A DNA stretch of 48,794 nucleotides from a bacterium (GTDB lineage: Bacteria; Bacteroidota; Bacteroidia; Chitinophagales; Saprospiraceae), in the NCBI GenBank assembly GCA_024742755.1, contig JANSXW010000037.1, forward strand, positions 1 to 48,794. The letters run 5' to 3'. Below the pieces are notes generated by a model that had not been told where the DNA came from, searched no databases, and worked only from the letters and a program-made list of their open reading frames with translations. Made by a program: the position numbers and the translations under genes. Positions 32,301 to 40,918 of the stretch are shown piece after piece (position 1 is the first letter of the stretch; each line of letters starts with the position of its first letter).

Positions 32301-32458
32301 GGGTTTTCAAGGTAATGGTAGATTTCGAAATGGGGGCTTTGGTAGACCTCAAAGTCGAAGGTCTCGTATTTCGCTTTATTGCGGCCGAAGTACTGTGCAG
32401 ACAAAGTCTGAGTACCCAATACCGCAGCAAGCAGCAAGATCAGATGTTGTATTTTCAT
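29348..32458 (-). CDS. Zincin metallopeptidase - beta-propeller - outer-membrane barrel fusion
   Basis: 1036 residues. Signal peptide MKIQHLILLLAAVLGTQTLS-AQ. An N-terminal gluzincin-like domain has HELVH at 135-139 and a third ligand candidate Glu166 in WMVEGMAEYL, as in MA-clan peptidases. Residues ~275-560 contain TolB/WD40-like PD40 blades (NVAPEISPNGRYVIFLSE, SNPDWSPDGKQFVVTG, MHPKWSENGNIIAFSTD, NPVFDTTGNIIFLSNRDG). From ~610 to the end comes a BamA/surface-antigen-like transmembrane barrel (GGSAGVGVGTSNTFG, GSSWFIRGYSTRDAST, KLAVANFEVRIPF) ending in Trp. I infer an outer-membrane protein presenting a peptidase-like head; whether the head is active is unknown. Monocistronic, with hairpins on both sides. 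Confidence 0.87.
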   Translation of the reverse strand: MKIQHLILLLAAVLGTQTLSAQYFGRNKAKYETFDFEVYQSPHFEIYHYLENPERLREITEEAEQWYRTHQHVLRDTIAQRNPLIFYNDHADFQQTNAISGNVGVGTGGVTEALKNRVIMPFAMSHQQTHHVLGHELVHAFQYNMILNGDSTNLQSLSNLPLWMVEGMAEYLSIGSIDAHTAMWMRDAVLNDDIPTLDDLSNPKYFPYRYGQVFWAFLTGLKGDEIIEPFFTGVAKYGFEEASKRVLGMTKDDLSKLWVDGFKRHFGAAFDTTATTDRLVGRELIGTENGGRMNVAPEISPNGRYVIFLSEKDLFSIDLFLADARTGEVIRKVASSTRAGHIDDFNYIESSGTWSANSREFAFVAFSKGRNMLVIKDVESGETIRELRPQGLEAFSNPDWSPDGKQFVVTGLDHGETDLYLIDARTGEVEQLTDDAYSEMHPKWSENGNIIAFSTDRLARERGRTNGRWAFNLATYDMASMRATDIDVFPGADNLNPVFDTTGNIIFLSNRDGFRNIYRYEPWSQKVFQLTDLITGVSGITHYAPAISIAKRRNRVLYTYFSQNGYRIYRARPIDFLDKEVDPSEVNFEAAQLPRFNKMVQSKVDRILHKLPPKAELADSALATVPYKPKFQLDYVGGSAGVGVGTSNTFGAQTGLAGGVDMLFSDILGDNQLFTSLALNGEITDFGGALAYINRKSQFNWGASISHMPFRSFAFGGRGIDRLPIDEDLTIPVLADTFFVRRIFEDKATVFAAYPFSTTLRAEGSASFARYSSRLDQYVNFYETDGTFVGRQLGQEREKLDSPEGFNLWNTGVALVGDNAQGGLVGPLNGQRFRFGIDRFFGEFNYFQATADYRKYKYFNWFGLAMRAMHIGRYGQGANELFPYYAGSSWFIRGYSTRDASTILNQNGRSIDELFGSKLAVANFEVRIPFTGPKRLALIKSGLLFSELTLFADAAVAWYDFEQLSGPTYRTDNEGNPLIGPTGEPIVDRFGAQPLMSVGASMRVNLFGALVLEPYYAIPLQRETKGTFGLNLIPAW

Positions 32459-32610
32459 AGCTTTCCTGTTTGGATCTGAAGCAAATAAGTCAACGCCTTA
32501 CTCCACTGGAGTTCAGCCGTTTAACACTCTTATTAACACTTGAAACGGCCGATAAGTGCACCGCTTCGGTTAAAGTCTTCTTAAACTGCGTTAAGCTGTT
32601 GTTAGCAACT

Positions 32611-32648
32611 AAAAAAGCGCTGACTGCAAGCAAGTGCAATCAGCGCTC
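32611..32648 (-). terminator. Terminator of the P-domain secreted-protein gene
   Basis: On the minus strand AGCGCTGA/TCAGCGCT with an inner TGCA pair forms a stem, followed by TTTTTT. It lies about 27 nt past the stop at 32675. Confidence 0.8.
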
Positions 32649-32674
32649 TTCAGGGCTATGTACCGATGTGAGGG

Positions 32675-34789
32675 TTACTGTACGCTAATCCGTTGGAGGT
32701 GGTTGCCCAACTTTAGCCAGTACATTCCAGGTGCCAGGCCTTTGAGGTCCAGTTCGGCATGCCCTTGTCCGGCATTCAGTTGTTGCGCACGTACCAACTG
32801 CCCGTAAGTATTGACCATCAGCAGCTGAGCCTCTGCAGATAGCGGTCGCTCCAACTGCACCTGCAGCAGGCCCCTTGCCGGGTTGGGGTACGCCCGGAAT
32901 GAGCTGGCCGCCGTACCTTCCACCACCTGCTGAGGCATAGGCACCTGAGCAGCACGCGCACGCTCCCACTCTGCATCCCAGGTATCCAGGGTTTCCTGAG
33001 TTAAGGAGGGGGCCTCTGATTGGTGCTCATTTGCCGGTTCTTCGCCGATAAAGCGCAGATTGCTCAATACGCCCTCAGCTGTGACCTGATCATTGGCAGA
33101 AAATAAAGCCATTCCTATTTCCACACACTCGGGCAGGTCCAGCTCTACGGCATGAATGGGCGCGAAAGGATTGCTGCCAAAGCGCAATGCCCCCCTTACA
33201 ACGTTGTGGTTAGGACTGCGCCAGAGCCGCATCAGCACCCGTTCGCTATCCTCAGGGAAGCCACCGTAGAAGAGTACGTTACGGTCCCCTTCGAAGACAA
33301 AACGCTCCTGCCAGCGGAAAATACTGGTCAGGTTGGCCGTGAAAGAGGCATAGATATCAGAGGGGTCATTGCTGGCCCGAATCATGAGGCCCAGGTTGCT
33401 GCTCGGCTCCACCGTATTCAACTCTACCTGCAAACCGGTACGGCCACACAGCGTACGGGTAATGTACGCGTAGTTATCCTCGGTCAGGTCAGGCTGATTG
33501 AAAGCGGTAGTGGTGATGGTAAACTCGCCACGCTCCGGATTATTGGAGGTGCAGGGGTTGTAGGCGAAGGTGCTGCCACCCGGCGTGTACCCTACATTCA
33601 GCCCCGTCCAGCCAGGCAGCAAGGTGTCCCCTATGGCCACTGTCACGCCGGCATCACAACTGTCTGCATATCCTAATCCATCTGTCGCTACCAGACGGAC
33701 AGATTGTGGCACTTCCACATCATCACAGTAGAACGTAGCCTGACCCGAGGTTGTCAGCGTGATGGCCTCATACCCCGGCGTGCTGCCCCCGTCAATATCA
33801 GAAGGATAAACAGTCCCTTCGCCCAGCGGGCCCAGGATCAGGCCGAAATCCTGGCACACGGCTTCCGGGACCGGGTGGCAGGTGTAGGTCAGTTCGTAAT
33901 TACCAGTGGCGCCATCTGCGCCATCTACGTAGATGTAGTAGGTAAGGCCAGGCTGCGTAATGCCGTGCAGGAAAGAGGTATTGCCTGTACCGCCGTTGTC
34001 ATCTGACAACACACAGGTGAAATTGCCTTCGCAACCGTCCGGGCTGATGTATACAGAAATGCGGGTATCGAAATCTGTATCGGGGTTGTCAGTCGACAGC
34101 ACACCAATCTCCCCGTTGCCCTGAATGGTATACCATGCCCCCTGTCCAATCTCTTCAAAGCAAGTTGGCGGGCTGTCTACGATCGTCAGCAGGTCATTGG
34201 AAGCATTCACCGTTGTTCCGCAGGGGAGTTCGGTTGCCCGCTGGCAGATGTCGTTGCGCATAGGGGGGATGAACCCCAGTGACCAAGCGATAACAGCACC
34301 TTTGTCGGTACGCACATCATCGCAAATTTCCAGCTTCCAGGTGCCGTTCACGGGCTCTCCGTCAAAAGCGGCAGCGATGGACCCGCCTTCCGCCTGGAAT
34401 TTGCCCTCAAAGGGCGACATGCCGCTGGTGATGGGCAGCTCGCCATCCTGAAAACGGGTATTGTAGTAATTGGCCCCGAAGCCGTTGTCGGTCGTCAGTT
34501 CCAGCGAAGTGCCGGAAGGGGAAGTCAGGTAAATATCAAGGTCGCCGGACCAGGTATGATCAATATTGATCTGGACGTAATACAGTTCATGCTCATCGCC
34601 GATTTCGCCCGTTAGGGTAACATCAGCGGTGAAGGGCGTGAGGTCCGGGCATTCGTCATCCGGAATATCACCGGTAGTGCCCTGAAAAATCTGAGCTTGC
34701 GCGAGGGCTCCGGTAAGGAGCAGGGCCAAAGCCAGTCCGGACCGCAGCTGTAACGGGAAAAAGAAGAGGTTGCGTACAAAACCGTTCAT
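32675..34789 (-). CDS. P-domain secreted protein with type IX sorting domain
   Basis: 704 residues from the ATG at 34789 (MNGFVRNLFFFP). Signal peptide ending TGALAQAQ (~1-33). A proprotein-convertase P-domain follows (~50-175: VQINIDHTWSGDLDIYLTSP, GTWKLEICDDV), resembling the P-domain inside the giant. Next is a pre-peptidase C-terminal-like jelly roll (~178-310, GQGAWYTIQG, YYIYVDGADGATGNYELTYT), an HYR-like stretch (~315-375), an unassigned beta-rich region, and a C-terminal sorting domain (~635-704: FRAYPNPARGLLQVQLERP to GMYWLKLGNHLQRISVQ). It should be exported by type IX secretion. No catalytic domain is evident, so it is probably a binding or structural surface protein. An in-frame extension to 34843 is rejected because the signal peptide starts at 34789. 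Confidence 0.87.
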   Translation of the reverse strand: MNGFVRNLFFFPLQLRSGLALALLLTGALAQAQIFQGTTGDIPDDECPDLTPFTADVTLTGEIGDEHELYYVQINIDHTWSGDLDIYLTSPSGTSLELTTDNGFGANYYNTRFQDGELPITSGMSPFEGKFQAEGGSIAAAFDGEPVNGTWKLEICDDVRTDKGAVIAWSLGFIPPMRNDICQRATELPCGTTVNASNDLLTIVDSPPTCFEEIGQGAWYTIQGNGEIGVLSTDNPDTDFDTRISVYISPDGCEGNFTCVLSDDNGGTGNTSFLHGITQPGLTYYIYVDGADGATGNYELTYTCHPVPEAVCQDFGLILGPLGEGTVYPSDIDGGSTPGYEAITLTTSGQATFYCDDVEVPQSVRLVATDGLGYADSCDAGVTVAIGDTLLPGWTGLNVGYTPGGSTFAYNPCTSNNPERGEFTITTTAFNQPDLTEDNYAYITRTLCGRTGLQVELNTVEPSSNLGLMIRASNDPSDIYASFTANLTSIFRWQERFVFEGDRNVLFYGGFPEDSERVLMRLWRSPNHNVVRGALRFGSNPFAPIHAVELDLPECVEIGMALFSANDQVTAEGVLSNLRFIGEEPANEHQSEAPSLTQETLDTWDAEWERARAAQVPMPQQVVEGTAASSFRAYPNPARGLLQVQLERPLSAEAQLLMVNTYGQLVRAQQLNAGQGHAELDLKGLAPGMYWLKLGNHLQRISVQ

Positions 34790-34893
34790 AAGATTAATGA
34801 TTTGGTGCTGACCGTACACATCAGCACGGCAGCATCTTGTCAATAAACATCAAGGTATCTGACACCGGCCAGCGACCTGATAAATTCCAATCT

Positions 34894-34910
34894 TAAGTTT
34901 GTGATTTGTA
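34894..34910 (+). repeat. 17-base intergenic repeat, copy 2
   Basis: TAAGTTTGTGATTTGTA, exact match to the minus strand of 16384-16368. A related CTGTGATTTGTGCGGTAAAG follows at about 34943, and GTAAAGATAAG also recurs at the giant's 3' end. Confidence 0.7.
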
Positions 34911-35050
34911 CGAGTACGTTTCCTGAGACAGGAATCCGTCCTCTGTGATTTGTGCGGTAAAGATAAGGTTATTTTGGGGAATTTCAGGGTTTTGTTTTTG
35001 GAATGTCCTTAGAAAACCCAAGCCATGCAAGCTCCAAACCTGGCAGCAGC

Positions 35051-38000
35051 CTACCCTCCCAACTGCTCCAGCACCTCCTCAAAGGTCCGGCGGAAGTCTT
35101 GCTGCCAGATGGCGACTACTTCTTCTAAACGGGCTTTGGCGCGGGCTACGGCTTCCAAATCGCCGCCTTCTTCCGAAACCAGCAGCAGGAAGTACTCCAC
35201 CAGGGCTTCTGTTACCGGGCGTTGCGACAGGTGCCAGCGGGTTGCTTCGTTCTGTTCTGAATCATAAAGCAAAATGAACAAATCTTCCAGCGCAAAGCGC
35301 ATTAAAATATGGTAGTGCCCGTACTCTGATGCCTGTACTTTCACCATAAAACGCCAATCCCGGCGGGCAGCTTCCAAAAGCGCCTGCAGCAGCATCCGTA
35401 CCACCCGGTAAGATAAAGGCTGACGGGGCGGCACCGCTTCCAGGGCACGGAACAATGCCTCCAGAATATCGTAAATTAAAGGCTCCTGCCCTACCCATTG
35501 GGGATGGTCCAGTACGGCCTCGTAGATGACCTCCAGTATGTCCAGAATCTGCTCCCGGCTCAGGCGGGGCTTCCAGCGGCCGGAACGGGGCGGCTCTGCG
35601 ATCGCCTTCAGGGTTTGCTCCAGCGCGATGACGAGCAGGTTGACCGGCTCTTCTTCCTCCATATCCAGTACCAGGTGGAGATGGCGGGCGGTGCTTTCAA
35701 TGGTTAGCCGCAGCAACTCCGGCAACAGGGCAGGCTGTCCGATCCCACTGTCGACCAGGGCACCGGCAACGTCAGAGACCAGCAGTTGCAAGACCCGGTC
35801 GCGCCCAACAAGTTCGGGATACTGGTCAAGGGCCAAAAGCGCGGACTCCACCAGCTGTTCGGCTTGTACCTCATCAAACCCTTCGCTGAAATTGATACCG
35901 TTCTGGCCAAACAAGACCAGATCAATCAAAATGAGGCCGCGTTCGTTTGGATAGCGCAGCAGCAGCCCATCCATTATATAGGACAAAAATTCTTCCAAAA
36001 GATGCAGGCGGTGGGCAGGCGTATCGTCTTCGGTGGGAAAGATAAAACTGAACACCATCCGCAGCGCATGCTCCAGAATGCTGCGCTCCAGGCTGTCGGT
36101 TGCGAAACGCACCTCAGCCAGCACCCTTGGGCTCCGGACCGCCGCATACAGGCTGCTTTGAATGACCAGCTCCAGTGTCCCGGTAGACAACCGGCTGCCC
36201 GTGGGCACGGTTTCCAGCACATCAAATACCGTGTCCAGCACCGTTCTCAGTACCGTATCTTCTTCCGTTGCTCCGGTTATCCAGTCCGGATAGCGCACGA
36301 CTTCTTCCAGCAGCAACTCCAGAATATAGAGGCCTTGTTCCGGGCTCAGCCCCGGCCGCCAGCGCCCTTCCCGGTCTTCCCGGCGGGTCAGTGCAGCCAG
36401 TATTTCCCGGGTAGCCAGAACCAACAGGTGGCGGGGTGTTCCGGTATCGGCATCAATGAGGACATGGGCATGCTCGCCCGTTTTTTCCAAAACCAGCCGC
36501 AGCAGAAACGGCAACAACCCCGGCTGCCGCAAACCAGCACTGTCCACCGCGCGGGCCAGGCTGCGGACCAAATGCTGCATCCCTTCGTTTTGGGTGACCA
36601 GCTCGGGGTAGTTGGCGAAAGCCAAAAGGGCTGCATCGATCAGGTCATCGGCAAGGTCGGCGTTGAAGCCCTGGGCGTAGACTATACCACTCTCAAATAA
36701 GACCAGCTCGGTAAGGACCAGCCCGGCGCGGTTGGGATGCTCTGCGATGATGGTCTCGAGTACGTATTCCAACAGCTCTTCAAGTAGCTCCAGGCGGCTG
36801 AGCTTTGGGGTTTTCTTATCATAAACAACGATAAAAATGAGCTGCAGCGCCTGCTCAAGGATGATGGTTTCCCGCTCGTCCGTACTCCAGGGCAGGGTAT
36901 CGAGGACGGATTCGCTCGTCAGGGCGGTGCGCAGGCTGAGGCGAATGATGTAGTGCAGGACTTCCGGAGACAAGCGTTCGCCTTCCGGCAAATGCCGCAG
37001 TGCTCCAAAGGCCACATCCACCACTTCTGCCAGCACAGGGCGCCCCCTTACCTCTTCATTGATCCAGGCAGGGTTTGCCACTACTTCGGATAGCAGGAAT
37101 TCAAGAAGGTCCCGCCAGTCTGAATGGGAAAAGGAGGCTTCCCAACCGTTTCGTTCCGCATTCCTGCTTATCACGGTAAGGATTTGCCGCAGCGCGCTGA
37201 CCAACAGATGCCCGGCTGTACCTTCGGTGGCAGGCCAGAGTACCGGCAAATGCCTGGCGGACTGCTCCAGTATAATGCGCAGGATTTCCGGCAAAAGACC
37301 GGGCTGATTCAGGCTCGTTTCCTGCAAAGCCAGGGCCGTTTGAGCGATCAGGTCTTCGAGGTTGCGCTCTCCGCTGATCAGACTGGGATGGGCAGCGACC
37401 ACCTCAAGGGTTACCTGCACCAGCTCATCCAGCGTTTTAACACTTATGGTTTCCCGCAGGCTCACCCGGCCCGCATCGTCATCAAGGATAGCCCGCAGCA
37501 GCACGCCTGTGCTCCGCTCAATAATCCGGCTGCTTGGGTAGTTGGTATTGAACAGCAATTCAGGATTGGCAGCCACGAATTCACCTGCATGACGGATACT
37601 GCTGCGCAACATTAGCTGCCCCCAGTTGATGAGCGTTTCCTGATCTTCAAAGCTCAGTTCGACCGAACGCTGGTAGAGGTCTTCCGCGATATGCCGGGTA
37701 GTGGTGCGAATGAAAAGCTGCACCTTCTCATCCTCACTGACCTCCGGTGCCAGCTCGCCGACCGTTTCCGCAGCAGCGGCAAAAAGCCGGGGCAGGAGCA
37801 TGGCATTGAACTGCTCGTACAAAGGCTGCCCCTCTGCAAATTGGATGTCGTCAAAAGCACTAAGGAAGTGTCGGAGTATGCGCCCTTTGGAAGCGTGCTG
37901 ATTCAGTGCGCCGGGCACATCCAGAAAATAGTCGATCCCGATTTCCACCAGGCTACCGACCACAAGCTTGAGCGCACTGTCGCGCTCCAGGTAGCCCTCC

Positions 38001-38380
38001 TGCCACTGCCGGACCCGGAAAAGATTCCACAGGTCCTGCGACTGCAATTCCAGCACCTTGCCCTCGCCCACCTGTTTGAAGCCCAGGTAGTACTGCCGGT
38101 AGCGCTTCAGGTCTTCTTCCGGTAGCTGCAAATCCTGCATGGCCCTCCGGTGCAGGATTTTGAGGTCATCAAAATTGTCCAGGAGCTCCGGCGACCATTC
38201 GAAATAGGCGATTATGGTAGCCAGGTCGATATTCGTATCAAAATCGGGCAGCGGAAGGACCAGGATGCGCCCCTGCAGGCTTTGCGCGTAAGCCCGCTGT
38301 ACATTCCGGCTGAGCTTGATGGCCGAATGAATCGCAAACAGAACGGCCTCAGCGGCCAGGGTGGGTGTGGAAATGGGCAT
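35051..38380 (-). CDS. Unrecognised 1109-residue protein with three ~260-residue internal repeats
   Basis: No signal peptide; the whole sequence is predicted helical, Leu- and Glu-rich. Three long repeats are visible by anchor motifs: LNQPGLLPEILRIILEQSAR (from 358), RQPGLLPFLLRLVLEKTGEH (618) and GQPALLPELLRLTIESTARH (881), spaced 260 and 263; VVAAHPSLI, LAFANYPELV and LALDQYPELV begin each unit (about 317, 576, 839); EHPNRAGLVLTELVLFESGI and RYPNERGLILIDLVLFGQNG close units 1 and 2. Residues 1-310 are distinct, with a possible degenerate partial unit at about 240-310 (VAANPELL). I do not know this family; a helical-solenoid scaffold is a guess from composition and periodicity. It starts 43 nt after the GNAT gene stop on the same strand, suggesting an operon. 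Confidence 0.85.
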   Translation of the reverse strand: MPISTPTLAAEAVLFAIHSAIKLSRNVQRAYAQSLQGRILVLPLPDFDTNIDLATIIAYFEWSPELLDNFDDLKILHRRAMQDLQLPEEDLKRYRQYYLGFKQVGEGKVLELQSQDLWNLFRVRQWQEGYLERDSALKLVVGSLVEIGIDYFLDVPGALNQHASKGRILRHFLSAFDDIQFAEGQPLYEQFNAMLLPRLFAAAAETVGELAPEVSEDEKVQLFIRTTTRHIAEDLYQRSVELSFEDQETLINWGQLMLRSSIRHAGEFVAANPELLFNTNYPSSRIIERSTGVLLRAILDDDAGRVSLRETISVKTLDELVQVTLEVVAAHPSLISGERNLEDLIAQTALALQETSLNQPGLLPEILRIILEQSARHLPVLWPATEGTAGHLLVSALRQILTVISRNAERNGWEASFSHSDWRDLLEFLLSEVVANPAWINEEVRGRPVLAEVVDVAFGALRHLPEGERLSPEVLHYIIRLSLRTALTSESVLDTLPWSTDERETIILEQALQLIFIVVYDKKTPKLSRLELLEELLEYVLETIIAEHPNRAGLVLTELVLFESGIVYAQGFNADLADDLIDAALLAFANYPELVTQNEGMQHLVRSLARAVDSAGLRQPGLLPFLLRLVLEKTGEHAHVLIDADTGTPRHLLVLATREILAALTRREDREGRWRPGLSPEQGLYILELLLEEVVRYPDWITGATEEDTVLRTVLDTVFDVLETVPTGSRLSTGTLELVIQSSLYAAVRSPRVLAEVRFATDSLERSILEHALRMVFSFIFPTEDDTPAHRLHLLEEFLSYIMDGLLLRYPNERGLILIDLVLFGQNGINFSEGFDEVQAEQLVESALLALDQYPELVGRDRVLQLLVSDVAGALVDSGIGQPALLPELLRLTIESTARHLHLVLDMEEEEPVNLLVIALEQTLKAIAEPPRSGRWKPRLSREQILDILEVIYEAVLDHPQWVGQEPLIYDILEALFRALEAVPPRQPLSYRVVRMLLQALLEAARRDWRFMVKVQASEYGHYHILMRFALEDLFILLYDSEQNEATRWHLSQRPVTEALVEYFLLLVSEEGGDLEAVARAKARLEEVVAIWQQDFRRTFEEVLEQLGG

Positions 38381-38423
38381 TTGGGGTTGTTTTTTCGGTA
38401 ATAATTAGTAATTGCAACATGGA

Positions 38424-39002
38424 TTAGATGCCTAAGTATTCAGAGCGGGTGAGTCCAAAGAGCATGGTATCAATCAGCTCGCCGCTGAGTTTTCGGAAAT
38501 CGCCCCGAAGGTCTCCCTCCCGGCGAAAGCCGCACTTTCTCGCCAGCCGCTGGCTCGCCACATTTTCCATGGCTGTACGCAACAGTAGTTTTTCCAGTAC
38601 TAGTTGTTTGAAAGCAAACTGCTGCACAATCCGCAGCGCCTCGGTCATCAGCCCCTGCCCCATGTATTCCCGGTCAATGAAATAACCGACTTCTCCCTTT
38701 GGCGTTTCCCAATCAATGTGGAACAGGCGGACCAGCCCAATCAGTTCGGTGGTTTGGTTGTGCCAAATGCCAAAGCAATAGCCTTTCTGCAGGTGCCAGT
38801 CCGCCAGCCTTCGGCGGACGAAAAACTCCGCATGCTCAGGGTCGCTGATTTCTTTGAGCGTCCTTGGGAAGGCATCGTACAGCAAGCTGTAATTGTCCTC
38901 CACCAGTTCATAAAGCATAGCCCCATCCCCTTCGCGAAAGCGGCGGACGAGGACATGCTGGCTCAAAAGGGCGGTATCAATCTGGAGCAAACGCGCCTGC
39001 AT
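38424..39002 (-). CDS. GNAT family N-acetyltransferase (RimJ/RimL-like)
   Basis: 192 residues from the ATG at 39002. It shows the RimJ/L-type GNAT pattern: LVRRFREGDGAMLYELVED at the N-terminus, GIWHNQTTELIGLVRLFHID, motif A EVGYFIDREYMGQGLMTEAL (about 104-123, with the acetyl-CoA-binding REYMGQG loop), and motif B ENVASQRLARKCGFRREGDL. The substrate is probably an amino group of a protein or small molecule and cannot be specified. The gene is upstream of the 1109-residue repeat protein in the same direction and divergent from the M28 peptidase gene (134-bp shared promoter region). An in-frame opening upstream to 39062 is rejected as unlike the family. Confidence 0.88.
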   Translation of the reverse strand: MQARLLQIDTALLSQHVLVRRFREGDGAMLYELVEDNYSLLYDAFPRTLKEISDPEHAEFFVRRRLADWHLQKGYCFGIWHNQTTELIGLVRLFHIDWETPKGEVGYFIDREYMGQGLMTEALRIVQQFAFKQLVLEKLLLRTAMENVASQRLARKCGFRREGDLRGDFRKLSGELIDTMLFGLTRSEYLGI

Positions 39003-39136
39003 AGTGCTGTTTTCCCGAAAGGTACAGCTTTTCAGGCAATGCTCCGGCGGGTCGCGGGCCAAAATTCGCAGGAATAGCCCCCTCGCATTTATTAACTTAG
39101 CGACGATTGTTTGAACATCAAAAATGGAATACTCGT

Positions 39137-40714
39137 ATGAAAAAACTGTTATTTATCTTGTCCTGCCTGCTACTGACCTCCGGGCTATGGGCACAGGAGC
39201 CGGTCAATGAAGAACTTGTAGCGGCGATCCGCAAGCACGGGCTCGACCAAAGCCAGGCTATGAAGACTGCCCAGCTGATGATGGATGTCTACGGCCCACG
39301 CCTGACAGGCTCTCCTATGCTGGAAAAAGCCACCGAATGGGCCATTGGCCAGCTCAAAGAATGGGGCATGGAAAATGTCCATACCGAAGAATGGGGCCCC
39401 TTTGGCCGCAGCTGGGAACTGCAACACTTTGAGATGCATGCCCACACCCCCACCTACTGGTCCGTCATTGGCGTGCCCAAAGCCTGGTCGCCTTCTGTCA
39501 AAGCCGAGGAAGCCGAAGTCATCTACCTGGAAGCCAATACCAAAGAAGAGCTTGATGCCTACAAAGGCAAGCTGAAAGGGAAAATTGTACTGGTGGACAC
39601 GCTGCGCTCTATTGAGGAGTGGTTTGATCCGCCCGCCCGTCGCTACGAAAGCGACGACCTGCTCGACATGGCCAATGCCGATATGCCCACCCCGCGCCCA
39701 CGCCGGAACTACAACACTACCGGCGGCTTTTCCTTCAACAAATACCTGTGGGAAACCCTGGCAGAGGAAGACCCGATCGCTGTGCTTGACCGCAGCTACA
39801 AAGGCGACCTGGGCACGGTGTTCGTATCGGGTGCGCGCACGGGCGAGTGGGGCAGTTACCGGGAGGAAGGCACCAAGGTCGTCCCCCAGATCACACTGGC
39901 GGTGGAGCACTACAACCGCATTTTCCGCCTGCTGCAGCAAGGCATTCCTGTGAAGCTCAGCCTCGACCTGAAGGCTCGCTACTACAACCCGGACGAGGGC
40001 ATGGAGCGCAATATCATTGCCGAGATCCCCGGCACGGACCTCAAGGACGAAGTGGTTATTTTTGGTGCCCACTTTGACAGCTGGCATGCGGCTACCGGCG
40101 CTACGGATAACGGCGCAGGCTCCACAGTCATGATGGAAGCCGCGCGCATCCTTCAGGAAGTCATCAAAGAAACCGGCATTAAGCCACGCCGCACGCTGCG
40201 CCTGGCGCTATGGACCGGCGAAGAGCAGGGACTGTACGGCAGCCGCGGCTATGTGGGCGAGCATTATGCGGAATTTCCGGAAGGCACCTACAACCCGCAA
40301 TCGATTAAGCCGGCTCAGGAGAAAGTGTCAGCCTACTACAACCTCGACAACGGCACCGGCAAAATCCGGGGCGTTTACCTGCAGGGCAATCAGGCCGTGG
40401 GCCCCATCTTCCGTGCCTGGCTGGAGCCTTTCAAAGACCTTGAGGCCGGTACGCTCACGCTATCCAATACCGGTGGCACCGATCACCTGGCATTTGATGC
40501 GGTAGGCATTCCGGGTTTCCAGTTTATTCAGGACCCCATGGCTTACTTCACCCGCACCCACCACAGCAACATGGACAACCTGGACCACCTGGTGGAGGAC
40601 GACCTCAAGCAAGCCGCTACCATTATTGCCTCCTTTGTGATGCATACGGCCATGCGCGATGAGCTGCTGCCCCGCAAGCCCCTGGACCTCGGGGAGGAAA
40701 AAAGCGAAGAATAA
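39137..40714 (+). CDS. Secreted M28 family zinc aminopeptidase
   Basis: 525 residues from the ATG at 39137. Signal peptide MKKLLFILSCLLLTSGLWA-Q. A PA-like insert occupies about 120-260. The M28 catalytic set is complete: HFDSWH (His312, Asp314), GATDNGAG (Asp324, bridging ligand), TGEEQG (Glu362 base, Glu363 ligand), NLDNGTG for a further Asp ligand, and THHSNMD with His475/His476. It should be a co-catalytic di-zinc exopeptidase in the periplasm or secreted, releasing amino acids from peptides. There is no C-terminal sorting domain, so type IX export is not expected. Monocistronic, with a strong terminator downstream. Confidence 0.93.
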   Translation: MKKLLFILSCLLLTSGLWAQEPVNEELVAAIRKHGLDQSQAMKTAQLMMDVYGPRLTGSPMLEKATEWAIGQLKEWGMENVHTEEWGPFGRSWELQHFEMHAHTPTYWSVIGVPKAWSPSVKAEEAEVIYLEANTKEELDAYKGKLKGKIVLVDTLRSIEEWFDPPARRYESDDLLDMANADMPTPRPRRNYNTTGGFSFNKYLWETLAEEDPIAVLDRSYKGDLGTVFVSGARTGEWGSYREEGTKVVPQITLAVEHYNRIFRLLQQGIPVKLSLDLKARYYNPDEGMERNIIAEIPGTDLKDEVVIFGAHFDSWHAATGATDNGAGSTVMMEAARILQEVIKETGIKPRRTLRLALWTGEEQGLYGSRGYVGEHYAEFPEGTYNPQSIKPAQEKVSAYYNLDNGTGKIRGVYLQGNQAVGPIFRAWLEPFKDLEAGTLTLSNTGGTDHLAFDAVGIPGFQFIQDPMAYFTRTHHSNMDNLDHLVEDDLKQAATIIASFVMHTAMRDELLPRKPLDLGEEKSEE

Positions 40715-40764
40715 GAGCAGCTCAACCCGTTATCCTACTCAGCTAATAGGTATTTAAACGGAAT

Positions 40765-40820
40765 AATAGTGACTTTTCCCACGGTAACTTTATCTTTAGG
40801 GAAAGGTCACTATTTTATTT
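40765..40820 (+). terminator. Terminator after the M28 peptidase gene
   Basis: AATAGTGAC (40765-40773) pairs with GTCACTATT (40806-40814), extended by TTTTCCC/GGGAAA inside, and followed by TTTTATTT. Confidence 0.8.
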
Positions 40821-40918
40821 AGTGAGCTACATTACTGAAGCCTCGCCGGGTTACGGCTAACTTGCCTGCCTGGCAACACCCCTGCTGAAAGCCAATTTCA
40901 TTCACCAATACTATTGAC

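Noticed and set aside
35786-36700. 304-codon plus-strand frame opposite the repeat protein
   Set aside because: Gln-rich antisense of the Leu/Glu-rich sense repeats.
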